Origin: Pseudaquabacterium inlustre
GTDB taxonomy: Bacteria; Pseudomonadota; Gammaproteobacteria; Burkholderiales; Burkholderiaceae_C
Assembly (NCBI RefSeq): GCF_038066595.1
Contig: NZ_JBBUTH010000009.1
Location: forward strand, 558,001 to 622,000
DNA: 64,000 bases
Reading direction: 5' to 3'
Position numbers and translations under genes: made by a program. The notes beneath the pieces are model-generated. The model ran no database searches. It saw only the letters and a list, made by a program, of their open reading frames with translations, and had not been told where the DNA came from. Shown piece after piece: positions 40,198 through 48,023 of this stretch. The first letter of the stretch is position 1, and each line of letters begins with the position of its first letter.

Positions 40198-41336
40198 CGG
40201 GGGGTCTCCAGGGCGTGGGATGCGTCGTTGGGTGCGCCGCATTCGGCGGCCGCGTCCCAGGCGGCCAGCCACAGCGCCTGATCGGCCGGTGAGCGCAGGC
40301 CCACCCGCACCCAGCCGGGCAGACCGAAGGAGCTGCAGTCGCGCAGCGCCATGCCCTGGCCGCGCAACAGGCGCAGCCGGGCGATCACGCCCTCGGCCGC
40401 ACCGGGCGGACGGCCCAGCACGAAGGTGGAAACGCCCGGCGCCAATTGCCAGCCGCGTGCGGTCAGTTCCGCCACCAGACCGGCGCGCCAGGCGGCCAGC
40501 GTGGGCAGGCCGCGTGTCAGCCAGGCCTGCGTGGCCGGCTCGCACCAGGCGCCCAGCAAGGCCTCGCCCTCGGCCGACAGCACCCAGCTGGGTGCCAGGG
40601 CCTGCACGCGCTGCCACAGCGCGGCCGAGGCATCGCCAAACGCATCGCCAGACGGACTGCCCAAGGCCCCGGCCGGCGCCTGCAGCCAGCCGGCGCGCAC
40701 GCCGGGCAGGCCCAGCGCCTTGTTGGGCGTGCCCACCTGCCAGGCACGCCGGGCGATGGCGGGCGGCAGACGGTGGCCACCGTGCAGATGCAGCGGCGCA
40801 TAAGCCAGATCCAGCGCCAGGTGCACGCCAGGGCTCAGCGCATCGGCCAGCGCTTGCCAGACCGCGGCATCGAGCGCCGCGCCCGACGGATTGGCCGGAT
40901 CGTTGACCCACAGCAGCGTGGGCACCGCGCTGCCGGCCAGGGCCAGCAGCTCGGCCGTGTCGCGCCAGGGCCGCAGCGGCAGGCCGGCGGCCAGGGCCGC
41001 CGCGGCATAGTCGCCATAACCCGGCTGCGGCGCAGCCACCTGGGCGATGCCGCACAGGCGCGCGGCCAGCGTCAGGCGGAAGATGCCCTCGCTGCCGCCG
41101 GCCGTCACCGCGATGCGGGCGGCGTCCACCCCCTGCAGCGCGGCCAGGCGGACGCGCAGCGCGCCGTAGTGCGGATCGGGATACTGCTGCCGGCGCGCCT
41201 GCGCCACGGCCGCCAGCGCCTGCGGCGCGGGCCCCAGCGGGTTCACGTTGGTCGAGGCGTCGACGCGTGCCGTGGTGTGGCCATCGGGACCGCCATGAAC
41301 CCTGGCCGTTAGTTCGGTTTTCAGCGAAGGGCTCAT
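40194..41336 (-). CDS. cobD: L-threonine-O-3-phosphate decarboxylase-like PLP enzyme
   Basis: Makes (R)-1-amino-2-propanol phosphate for the nucleotide-loop linker. 380 residues of the histidinol-phosphate aminotransferase-like family: DASTNVNPLGP at the start, YPDPHYGALR, TAGGSEGIFRLTLAA, WVNDPANPSGA, and the PLP Lys in VGTPNKALGLPGVRAGW. In this family the lysine is usually in a T-K-x-x-x-(I/L)PGLR context; here the spacing is kept. Overlaps cbiB and cobQ by four bases each. Confidence 0.9.
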   Translation of the reverse strand: MSPSLKTELTARVHGGPDGHTTARVDASTNVNPLGPAPQALAAVAQARRQQYPDPHYGALRVRLAALQGVDAARIAVTAGGSEGIFRLTLAARLCGIAQVAAPQPGYGDYAAAALAAGLPLRPWRDTAELLALAGSAVPTLLWVNDPANPSGAALDAAVWQALADALSPGVHLALDLAYAPLHLHGGHRLPPAIARRAWQVGTPNKALGLPGVRAGWLQAPAGALGSPSGDAFGDASAALWQRVQALAPSWVLSAEGEALLGAWCEPATQAWLTRGLPTLAAWRAGLVAELTARGWQLAPGVSTFVLGRPPGAAEGVIARLRLLRGQGMALRDCSSFGLPGWVRVGLRSPADQALWLAAWDAAAECGAPNDASHALETPR

Positions 41337-42343
41337 GACCCAGGCCATCCTTCAACGCCCTGCCCCGGCGCCGGTGAGTGCCCCACCCACACCGGTCCCC
41401 ACCCGGCCACCGCCAGCGCCGCCAGCACAAAGCCGATCAGCGCCGCGCGGCGGCCCAGCGCCAGGGCGCGCAGCGTGTCAGCCGGCTGCGGTGCGCGGCC
41501 GGCAGCGTTCAGCGTGTAGACGCCGGGCTTGCCCAGGCGCACGCCCAGGCGCAGCGCCATCGCCCCCATCGGCCAGCCGCCGTTGGGCGATGGCGTCAGT
41601 GCGGCCTGGCGCACCAGCGCCGCCGGCGCGATGCCGCGCGCGCCGCCGGCCAGCCACAGCAGCACGGCGCTCAGGCGCGCGGGCAGCCAGCCCAGGGCAT
41701 CGTCGGCGCGTGCCGCGCAGCGCCCGGCCCATTGCCAGCGCGGGCTGCGGTAGCCCCACATGGCGTCCAGCGTGTTGACGGCACGCCAGGCCCACGCGCC
41801 CGGCAGGCCCGCCACGGCCAGCCAGCACAGCGGCGCCACCAGCGAATCGTTGAAGTTCTCGGCCAGGGTCTCGATGGCGGTCTCGCGCACGCCCTGGGCG
41901 TCCAGCGCCTGCACGTCGCGGCTGCACAGCCGCGCCATCTGCGTGCGCGCCGCCGGCAGGCCCTGCGCGAAGGCCGACTCCACCGCCGCCACCTCGTCGT
42001 GCAGCATGCGCCAGGCGAAGGCCGGCTTGAGCGCCAGCGCCAGCAGCGGCACGGCGGCCCACACCGGCAGTTGCAGCAAGGCCCATTGCAGCCCGGCCGC
42101 CAGCAGCGTGACGCTGCCCACCACCAGCACCCAGGCCAGCGCCCCCAGGCCGACGGCGCGCCCCGCCGGTGCCGCCGGCAGCCGCCGACCCAGCGCACCG
42201 GCCGCCGTGCCCAGCCAGGCCACCGGGTGCCAGGCATTGCGCGGCTCGCCGAAGCGCCAATCGAGCGCAGCGGCCAGCGCCAGCGCGGCCGCCAGCGTCA
42301 GGCCGGGCATGGCCAGGGCATCGTGCATGGCGCCTGGGTTCAC
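41333..42343 (-). CDS. cbiB: Adenosylcobinamide-phosphate synthase
   Basis: Membrane enzyme (CbiB/CobD) attaching the aminopropanol linker to adenosylcobyric acid. 336 residues with several hydrophobic helices, DWRFGEPRNAWHPVAWLG near the N-terminus, ARTQMARLCSRDVQALD, ETIAENFNDSLVAPL-like and NTLDAMWGYRSPRW. GTG start at 42343 overlaps the upstream stop (GTGA); an ATG five codons later (42328) is an alternative. Confidence 0.95.
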   Translation of the reverse strand: MNPGAMHDALAMPGLTLAAALALAAALDWRFGEPRNAWHPVAWLGTAAGALGRRLPAAPAGRAVGLGALAWVLVVGSVTLLAAGLQWALLQLPVWAAVPLLALALKPAFAWRMLHDEVAAVESAFAQGLPAARTQMARLCSRDVQALDAQGVRETAIETLAENFNDSLVAPLCWLAVAGLPGAWAWRAVNTLDAMWGYRSPRWQWAGRCAARADDALGWLPARLSAVLLWLAGGARGIAPAALVRQAALTPSPNGGWPMGAMALRLGVRLGKPGVYTLNAAGRAPQPADTLRALALGRRAALIGFVLAALAVAGWGPVWVGHSPAPGQGVEGWPGS

Positions 42344-42717
42344 CCGGCCAGCGGCACCAGCCGTGCCAGCAGGCCGCGCTTCAGGCGCTCGGGTCGCTCG
42401 GCCCAGGGCAGCTGGCCATCGGCCTGGGCCTGGTGCTGGGCGGCCACGGTGAGCAGCTGCGCCGCGCTCTCGCCATCGGGCGGCAGATCGCCGAACAGGT
42501 ACGTGAACTTGCCACCGGCCTGCAGCGCCGCGGTGCAGCCGCGCCCGCAGGCCGCCAGGCAGGCGATGCCGCGCAGCCGCAGCGTGGGCTGCGGGTCGTC
42601 CATCAGCGCCAGTTGCACGGCCTCGTGCAGCAGTTCGCCGGCCGACTCGCCCTCGCGCGGCCAGTCGCCGGGGCGGCAGGTGGTGCAGACCAAGAGTTCG
42701 GTGGGGTGCGTGCTCAT
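42340..42717 (-). CDS. DUF1636 cysteine-rich protein (ferredoxin-like)
   Basis: 125 residues with C11, C14, C53, C57 and C61 arranged as CxxC plus CxxxCxxxC, resembling thioredoxin-fold 2Fe-2S ferredoxins such as the DUF1636 family that recurs in cobalamin clusters. Overlaps cobO by one base and cbiB by four. A possible role is electron supply for cob(II) to cob(I) reduction before adenosylation, given its place directly after cobO; this is inference only. Confidence 0.8.
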   Translation of the reverse strand: MSTHPTELLVCTTCRPGDWPREGESAGELLHEAVQLALMDDPQPTLRLRGIACLAACGRGCTAALQAGGKFTYLFGDLPPDGESAAQLLTVAAQHQAQADGQLPWAERPERLKRGLLARLVPLAG

Positions 42718-43286
42718 CAGTCCTCGATGCCGCGCTGCGCCGGCACGCCGGCCTGGAAGTGGTGCTTCACCGCCCGCATCTCGGTGACGGTGTCGGCCAG
42801 TGCGATCAGTTCCTCTGGCGCATTGCGGCCGGTGAGCACCACATGCACCTGGGCCGGGCGCTCGCGCAGGCAGGCCAGCACCGGCTCCAGCGGCAGCCAG
42901 CCGTAGCGCAGCGGGTACATGATCTCGTCCAGCACCACCAGGAAGTGCTCGCCGGCGCGGATCGTCGCCTCGGCCCGTGCCCAGCCATCGCGTGCCAGCT
43001 GGGCACTGCGCTCCAGGTCCTGGCTCTTCCAGCTGAAGCCGTCGCCCAGGCCTTCGATGGGCACGCCCAGTTGCTGGAACATGCGGTGCTCGCCGAAGCG
43101 GGCGCTGGGCACCTTCATGAACTGGTAGATCCTGACCGGCTTGCCGCGGCCATGCGCGCGCAACGCCAGGCCGAAGGCCGCCGTGCTCTTGCCCTTGCCG
43201 TCGCCGGTGTGCACCAGCACCAGGCCGCGGCGCTCGCCCTCGGCCTTGGGGCTGCCGCGCTCGGTGGGGGGAGATTCGATCTGCAT
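42717..43286 (-). CDS. cobO: Corrinoid adenosyltransferase, CobA/CobO type
   Basis: Transfers the 5'-deoxyadenosyl group from ATP to cob(I)yrinate a,c-diamide or cobinamide. 189 residues with the P-loop HTGDGKGKSTAAFGLALRA and VLDEIMYPLRYGWL, closing with VKHHFQAGVPAQRGIED. 21 bases after btuD. Confidence 0.96.
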   Translation of the reverse strand: MQIESPPTERGSPKAEGERRGLVLVHTGDGKGKSTAAFGLALRAHGRGKPVRIYQFMKVPSARFGEHRMFQQLGVPIEGLGDGFSWKSQDLERSAQLARDGWARAEATIRAGEHFLVVLDEIMYPLRYGWLPLEPVLACLRERPAQVHVVLTGRNAPEELIALADTVTEMRAVKHHFQAGVPAQRGIED

Positions 43287-43307
43287 GTCTGCGGTTTGCG
43301 AAAGTGG

Positions 43308-44096
43308 TCAGTCGTCGAGCGCGAGGCTGACCTGGGCGCCGTTCGCGGTGGCGCCCACGCGCACGGCCTGGTCGAACACCTGCTCCAGCGCGCGGTGCAG
43401 CGCGGGATCGGTGGGTGCGGCATCGGCCACCAGGCGGCCGCGCTGCAGCAGCAGCACGCGGTCGGCATGCAGGGCGATGGGCAGGTCGTGCAGCACGGTC
43501 ACCACGCCATGGTCGGGCGCCAGGCGGCGGAACAGCCGGGCCAGCGCCACCTGGTGCGGCGCATCCAGGTGGGTGGTGGGTTCGTCGAGCAGCAGCATCG
43601 GCGCCTCGGTGGCCAGCACGCGCGCCAGCAGCACCCGCTGGCGCTCGCCGCCCGACAGCGCCTGCAGCGGCCGCGTGGCCCAGGCGGTGCATTCGGTCAG
43701 CGCCATCGCGCGGGCGATCGCGGCGCGGTCCTCGGCCAGCTCGGCGGTGTTGCGCGCGCCGGCCAAACCGCGGCGGGCGATGCGGCCCAGCGCCACGGTC
43801 TCGGCCACGTCCAGATCGCCGCCCAGTTCACCCGCCGGGCCGGCCTGCGCGAGCCAGGCGATGCGCTGGGCGCGATCGCGCCCGGGCCAGCTGGCGATCG
43901 GCCGGCCATCGCACAGCACCTGGCCGCTGGCCGCCGGCAACAGGCCGGCCAGCGCACGCAGCAGGCTGCTCTTGCCCGCGCCGTTGGGGCCGACGATGGC
44001 CGTCCAGCCGCGGCCGATGCGCAGGCTCAGGTCCTGCAGCACCGGGCGGCCGCCCAGCACCAGGCCCAGGCCGCAGGTCTCCAGCTCGACCGTCAT
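43308..44096 (-). CDS. btuD: Cobalamin ABC transporter ATP-binding protein
   Basis: 262 residues: Walker A VGPNGAGKSSLLRAL, Q-loop, signature LSGGERQRVLLARVLA, Walker B MLLLDEPTTHLD and the switch His in TVLHDLPIALHAD. Forms BtuC2D2 with the neighbouring permease. Start overlaps the btuC stop (ATGA). Confidence 0.94.
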   Translation of the reverse strand: MTVELETCGLGLVLGGRPVLQDLSLRIGRGWTAIVGPNGAGKSSLLRALAGLLPAASGQVLCDGRPIASWPGRDRAQRIAWLAQAGPAGELGGDLDVAETVALGRIARRGLAGARNTAELAEDRAAIARAMALTECTAWATRPLQALSGGERQRVLLARVLATEAPMLLLDEPTTHLDAPHQVALARLFRRLAPDHGVVTVLHDLPIALHADRVLLLQRGRLVADAAPTDPALHRALEQVFDQAVRVGATANGAQVSLALDD

Positions 44097-45181
44097 GACG
44101 CCGCCGTGCGCCGCCGCAGCAGCACGAACAGGTAGACGCCGCCGATCACCGCCGTCAGCACGCCCACCGGCAGCTCCTGCGGCGCGATCAGCGCACGCGA
44201 CAGCACATCGGCCACCAGCAGCAGCACCGCGCCCATCAGCGCGCTGGCGGCCAGCAGCCAGGCGTGGCGGCCCGGTGCATGGCGGCGCACCAGGTGCGGC
44301 GCCACCAGGCCCACGAAGGACACCAGCCCCACCTGCGACACCGCCAGCCCGGTGGCGCCGGCCAGCATCAGCACCAGCCACAGGCGCTCGCGGCCCAGGT
44401 CCAGGCCCAGGCTGATGGCGCTGTCCTCACCCAGCGTCAGCGCGTCCAGCACGCCGGCGCGGGCGGTGGCCAGGCCCACCAGCAGCACCAGGCCCAGCGC
44501 CATCAGCGCGCAGGCCGACCAGCCGATGAAGCTGGTGCTGCCCAGCATGAAGGCCTGCTTGCCGCGCAGCGCATCGGGCGCCATCGTGGTGATCAGGTCG
44601 CTCACCGCGCCCAGCAGCACGCCCAGCACCACGCCGGCCAGCAGCAGGCGCAGCGATTGCTCGGCGCCGCGCGCCAGCAGCAGCGTCAGGCCGATGCCCA
44701 GCCAGGCACCGCAGAAGGCCGCGGCCACCAGGCCCACGCGCTCCAGCCAGGCGGCGGTGGCCAGGCTGATGGCGCTGCCGGCCAGCGTGGCGGCGGCCAG
44801 CACCAGCACCACGGCCAGGCCGGCGCCGGCCGCCGAGCCCAGCAGGTAGGGATCGGCCAGCGGATTGCGGAACAGGCCCTGCGCCAGCGCGCCGCCCAGG
44901 CCCAGCAGCGCGCCCACCAGGGCCGCGCCCAGCGTGCGCGGTGCGCGGATCTGACCCAGGATCAGCGCCGCCTGGTCGGCCAGCGGCGAGCCATCGCCCC
45001 GCCACCAGGCCTGCGCCTCGGCCCAGGTGGCCAAAGGCGCGAAGCCCTGGCTGCCGGTGACCAGCCCGGCCGCCAGCCCCAGCAGCAGCAGCACGCCCAG
45101 CAGCCCCACCAGCCGGCGGCGCAGAGCGGCCGCACTGTGGCGCGGTGCCAGATCGACGGTGGCCGCCAGGGTCATGCTCAT
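44093..45181 (-). CDS. btuC: Cobalamin ABC transporter permease
   Basis: 362-residue FecCD-family permease with about ten transmembrane helices: LGQIRAPRTLGAALVGALLGLGGALAQG, NPLADPYLLGSAAGAGL, and the ATPase-coupling region VSFVGLVAPHLVRR. ATG at 45181 overlaps the btuF stop (ATGA). The larger open frame upstream belongs to btuF territory. Confidence 0.94.
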   Translation of the reverse strand: MSMTLAATVDLAPRHSAAALRRRLVGLLGVLLLLGLAAGLVTGSQGFAPLATWAEAQAWWRGDGSPLADQAALILGQIRAPRTLGAALVGALLGLGGALAQGLFRNPLADPYLLGSAAGAGLAVVLVLAAATLAGSAISLATAAWLERVGLVAAAFCGAWLGIGLTLLLARGAEQSLRLLLAGVVLGVLLGAVSDLITTMAPDALRGKQAFMLGSTSFIGWSACALMALGLVLLVGLATARAGVLDALTLGEDSAISLGLDLGRERLWLVLMLAGATGLAVSQVGLVSFVGLVAPHLVRRHAPGRHAWLLAASALMGAVLLLVADVLSRALIAPQELPVGVLTAVIGGVYLFVLLRRRTAAS

Positions 45182-46092
45182 GATTTTCCGGCCTTCACCG
45201 CGGGCAGGGCCTGCAGGCAGTCGGCCAGCACGTCGGCGGCCTCGCCCATGCGCGGGCCGGGGCGGATCAGCAACTCGTAGGGCGCCGTGTCGAAGGCGCA
45301 GCGCTGGCGCTGCTGCAGCGCGGCCAGGCTGGCCCAGCCGGGGCGGCTGGCCATGTCGTCGGCCTCGCGCTTGGGGCCCATCACGATGTCGGGACGCTCG
45401 CGCAGCACGAACTCGGGGTTCAGCTTCGGGAACGGGCCCATGCTGGCCGGCACGATGTTGCCCAAGGCCAGGCGCGTGAGCAGCTCGCCCATGAACGAAC
45501 TGCTGCCGGCCGCCCATGGGCCGCCGCCGATCTCGAAATACACCCGCTTGCCGCGCAGCGCCGGCGGTACGCGCTGCGCTGCGGCGGCCATGCGTGCGTC
45601 GATGGCGGCCCACACGCGCTCGCCCTCGGCCGGCGTGCCCAGCATGCGCGCCAGCAGGCCCAGCGTGCGGCGCACATCGGCCTGGGTCTCGCTCTTCAGG
45701 CGCAGCACGGTGAAGCCCAGCGCCTCCAGCCGGTCGAGCGAGCGGGCCGAGGTGCTGGCCAGCACCACATCGGGTTTCAGCGCGGCAATGGCCTCGATCT
45801 GCACATCGTCCAGCCCACCCAGGCGCGGCAGCTTGGCCAAGGCCTCGGGCCAGTTGCTGTAGCGGTCCACGCCCACGAGCCGCGTGCCGCCGCCCAGCGC
45901 CCACACGCTCTCGGTCAGCGAGGGCAGCAGCGTGACGATGCGCTTGGGCGACGCCGGCAGGTGGTGCACGGTGCCGCGATCGTCGGTGAGATCGAGCGTG
46001 GCGGCACGCGCTGGTGAGGTCAGCGACCCAGCCATCGCCAAGGCCGCCAGCAGCACGGCGCGGCGGCCATGCGAAAGCATCAGGTTCACCAT
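45178..46092 (-). CDS. btuF: Periplasmic cobalamin-binding protein
   Basis: 304 residues. Sec signal peptide to about residue 31 (LLAALAMAGSLTSPARA), then a class III binding protein with PKRIVTLLPSLTESVWALG, VDRYSNWPEAL, LKPDVVLAS and a C-terminal lobe with RERPDIVMG. Its first seven bases overlap the cobU end. Confidence 0.92.
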   Translation of the reverse strand: MVNLMLSHGRRAVLLAALAMAGSLTSPARAATLDLTDDRGTVHHLPASPKRIVTLLPSLTESVWALGGGTRLVGVDRYSNWPEALAKLPRLGGLDDVQIEAIAALKPDVVLASTSARSLDRLEALGFTVLRLKSETQADVRRTLGLLARMLGTPAEGERVWAAIDARMAAAAQRVPPALRGKRVYFEIGGGPWAAGSSSFMGELLTRLALGNIVPASMGPFPKLNPEFVLRERPDIVMGPKREADDMASRPGWASLAALQQRQRCAFDTAPYELLIRPGPRMGEAADVLADCLQALPAVKAGKS

Positions 46093-46661
46093 GGCGCACT
46101 CGCCTCCTGCTTCACGCTCAGTGGCAGACCGGCCACCATCAGGGTCACGCGCGGGCAGCGCGCGGCCACGGCCTGGTGCAGCTCACCCAGCGCGTCGACC
46201 ACCCGGCGCACCTCGCGCTGCATCGGCATCACGCCCTGGCCGATCTCGTTGGACACCAGCACCACCGGCCCCGGCGCCGCGTCCAGCGCGGCCAGCAGCG
46301 CGGCGCGCTCGGCATCCAGGTCCTGTGCCGGCTCGCCCGGCGGCGGCATCAGGCACTGGCTCACCCACAGCGTCAGGCAGTCCACCACCAGCAGGCGCTG
46401 CGGCGCGCTGTGTGCGGCCACGGCCTGTGGCAGCCCGCGCGGCACCTCCAGCGTGGCCAGCGCCGGCACACGCTCGGCGCGCTCGGCGCGGTGGCGGGCG
46501 ATGCGCGCGGCCATCTCGTCGTCTCCGGCCCAGGCGGTGGCGAGCAGCAAGGCCTGGTGCTGCGGTGATTGCGCCAGCCAGGCGCGGGCGCACAGCTCGC
46601 CGCGGCGGGACTTGCCGCTGCGCGCGCCGCCCAGGATCAGCTCATGTGGTGGCCTGGTCAC
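46086..46661 (-). CDS. cobU: Bifunctional adenosylcobinamide kinase/guanylyltransferase
   Basis: 191 residues (CobU/CobP). P-loop LILGGARSGKSRRGE, the RIARHRAERAERVP segment carrying the guanylylated His, VVDCLTLWVSQCL and VLVSNEIGQGVMP. Prepares adenosylcobinamide-GDP for CobS. Start overlaps the cobB stop (ATGA). Confidence 0.96.
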   Translation of the reverse strand: MTRPPHELILGGARSGKSRRGELCARAWLAQSPQHQALLLATAWAGDDEMAARIARHRAERAERVPALATLEVPRGLPQAVAAHSAPQRLLVVDCLTLWVSQCLMPPPGEPAQDLDAERAALLAALDAAPGPVVLVSNEIGQGVMPMQREVRRVVDALGELHQAVAARCPRVTLMVAGLPLSVKQEASAPW

Positions 46662-48007
46662 GCCAGCACCTCCGGCAGGAACAGCCGCGCCGCGGCCTCA
46701 GGCGCTGACGCGAACCAGGGATGGAACCAGCTGGCGCGCAGGCTGCCCTGCTGGTAGACCGGCTCGCCGCCGCCCGCGGCGCCGGCATCGCGGCCCGAGG
46801 GCGTGTGCGCCGGCTGGGTGTGCGCCCACGGTGCCATCGGCGATTCGAAGCGCGACCAGTGGAAGCTGTGGCCGCGCATTTGGTGCCCGCACAGTTGCAA
46901 CGCATGCGGCCCCAGCGCGGCCAGGCTGCGGCCCAGCGTGGCGGTGCCGGGCAGCAGACCCCACAGCCGGTGACGCTCGCCCTGGCCATCCATCAGGGTG
47001 TCGGCCAGCACCATCATGCCGCCGCACTCGGCCCACAGCGGCCGGCCCAGCGCCACGTGGGCGGCGATCTGCTCGCGCAGTTCGGTGCACTGCGCCAGGC
47101 GCGCGGCGTGCAGCTCGGGATAGCCACCGGGCAGCCACAGCGCATCGCAAGGCGGCAGCGCATCTCCCGCCAGCGGTGAGAAGAAGCGCAACTCGGCGCC
47201 CAGCGCGCGCAACACGTCCAGGTTGGCCGGGTACAGGAAGGCGAAGGCCGCATCGCGCGCAATCGCGATGCGCTGGCCTGCCAGCAGCGCCGGCACGGCG
47301 GGTGGCGGCGGTGCATCGGGCGCGGCCCAGGCTGGCAGACGGTCCAGCGTGGCCAGCGGCGTGTCGGCCAGCGCATCGGCCGCGGCATCCAGCCGGGCCA
47401 GCGCATCGGGCAGTTCGGCGGCGCCGGCCAGGCCCAGGTGCCGCTCAGGCAGCGCCAGCGCGGCGTCGCGTGGCAGCGCGCCGCACCAGCCGTCGTCGGG
47501 CGCCAGCACCTCGGCCAGCATGGCGGCATGGCGCGGGCTGCCCACGCGGTTGGCCAGCACGCCGGCCCAGGGCAGCGGCGCAGCCGTCACACCGCCCGGC
47601 CCCGGCCAGTGCCGCAGGCCATGCACGATGGCGCCGAAGGTGCCGGCCATCGCACCGGCATCCACCACCGCCAACACCGGCAGGCCGAAGCGGCGCGCCA
47701 GGTCGGCAGCGCTGGGCTGACCGTCGTACAGGCCCATCACGCCTTCCACCACCACCAGATCGGCCTCGTCGGCCGCGCGCTTCAGGCGTTGGGCGCAGTC
47801 GGCCTCGCCGTTGATCCACAGGTCCAGCGAATCCACCGGCGCGCCGCTGGCCAGCGCCAGCCAGGTGGGGTCGAGAAAGTCGGGCCCGCACTTGAAGGCC
47901 CGCACGCGCCGGCCGGCGCGTGCATGCCGCCGCGCCAGCGCGCAGGCCACGGTGGTCTTGCCCTGGCCCGAGGCCGGGGCGGCCACCAGCACGGCTTTGG
48001 CGCTCAT
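46658..48007 (-). CDS. cobB: Cobyrinate a,c-diamide synthase
   Basis: 449 residues (CobB/CbiA). ATPase domain APASGQGKTTVACALARRH, FKCGPDFLDP, VVEGVMGLYDG; C-terminal glutamine amidotransferase domain with DALWLPGGYPELH and the nucleophile Cys in WAECGGMMVL. Its presence implies use of cobyrinic acid, though the early corrin genes are not in this window. 16 bases after btuB. Confidence 0.95.
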   Translation of the reverse strand: MSAKAVLVAAPASGQGKTTVACALARRHARAGRRVRAFKCGPDFLDPTWLALASGAPVDSLDLWINGEADCAQRLKRAADEADLVVVEGVMGLYDGQPSAADLARRFGLPVLAVVDAGAMAGTFGAIVHGLRHWPGPGGVTAAPLPWAGVLANRVGSPRHAAMLAEVLAPDDGWCGALPRDAALALPERHLGLAGAAELPDALARLDAAADALADTPLATLDRLPAWAAPDAPPPPAVPALLAGQRIAIARDAAFAFLYPANLDVLRALGAELRFFSPLAGDALPPCDALWLPGGYPELHAARLAQCTELREQIAAHVALGRPLWAECGGMMVLADTLMDGQGERHRLWGLLPGTATLGRSLAALGPHALQLCGHQMRGHSFHWSRFESPMAPWAHTQPAHTPSGRDAGAAGGGEPVYQQGSLRASWFHPWFASAPEAAARLFLPEVLA

Positions 48008-48023
48008 CGTGCGGCCCGGCGGC

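Noticed and set aside
38722..41430. A single 902-codon frame suggesting a fusion of the cobD-like gene with cobQ
   Set aside because: The N-terminal part is out of frame with the PLP enzyme and is low-complexity Arg/Gly/Ala; the real genes overlap by ATGA.
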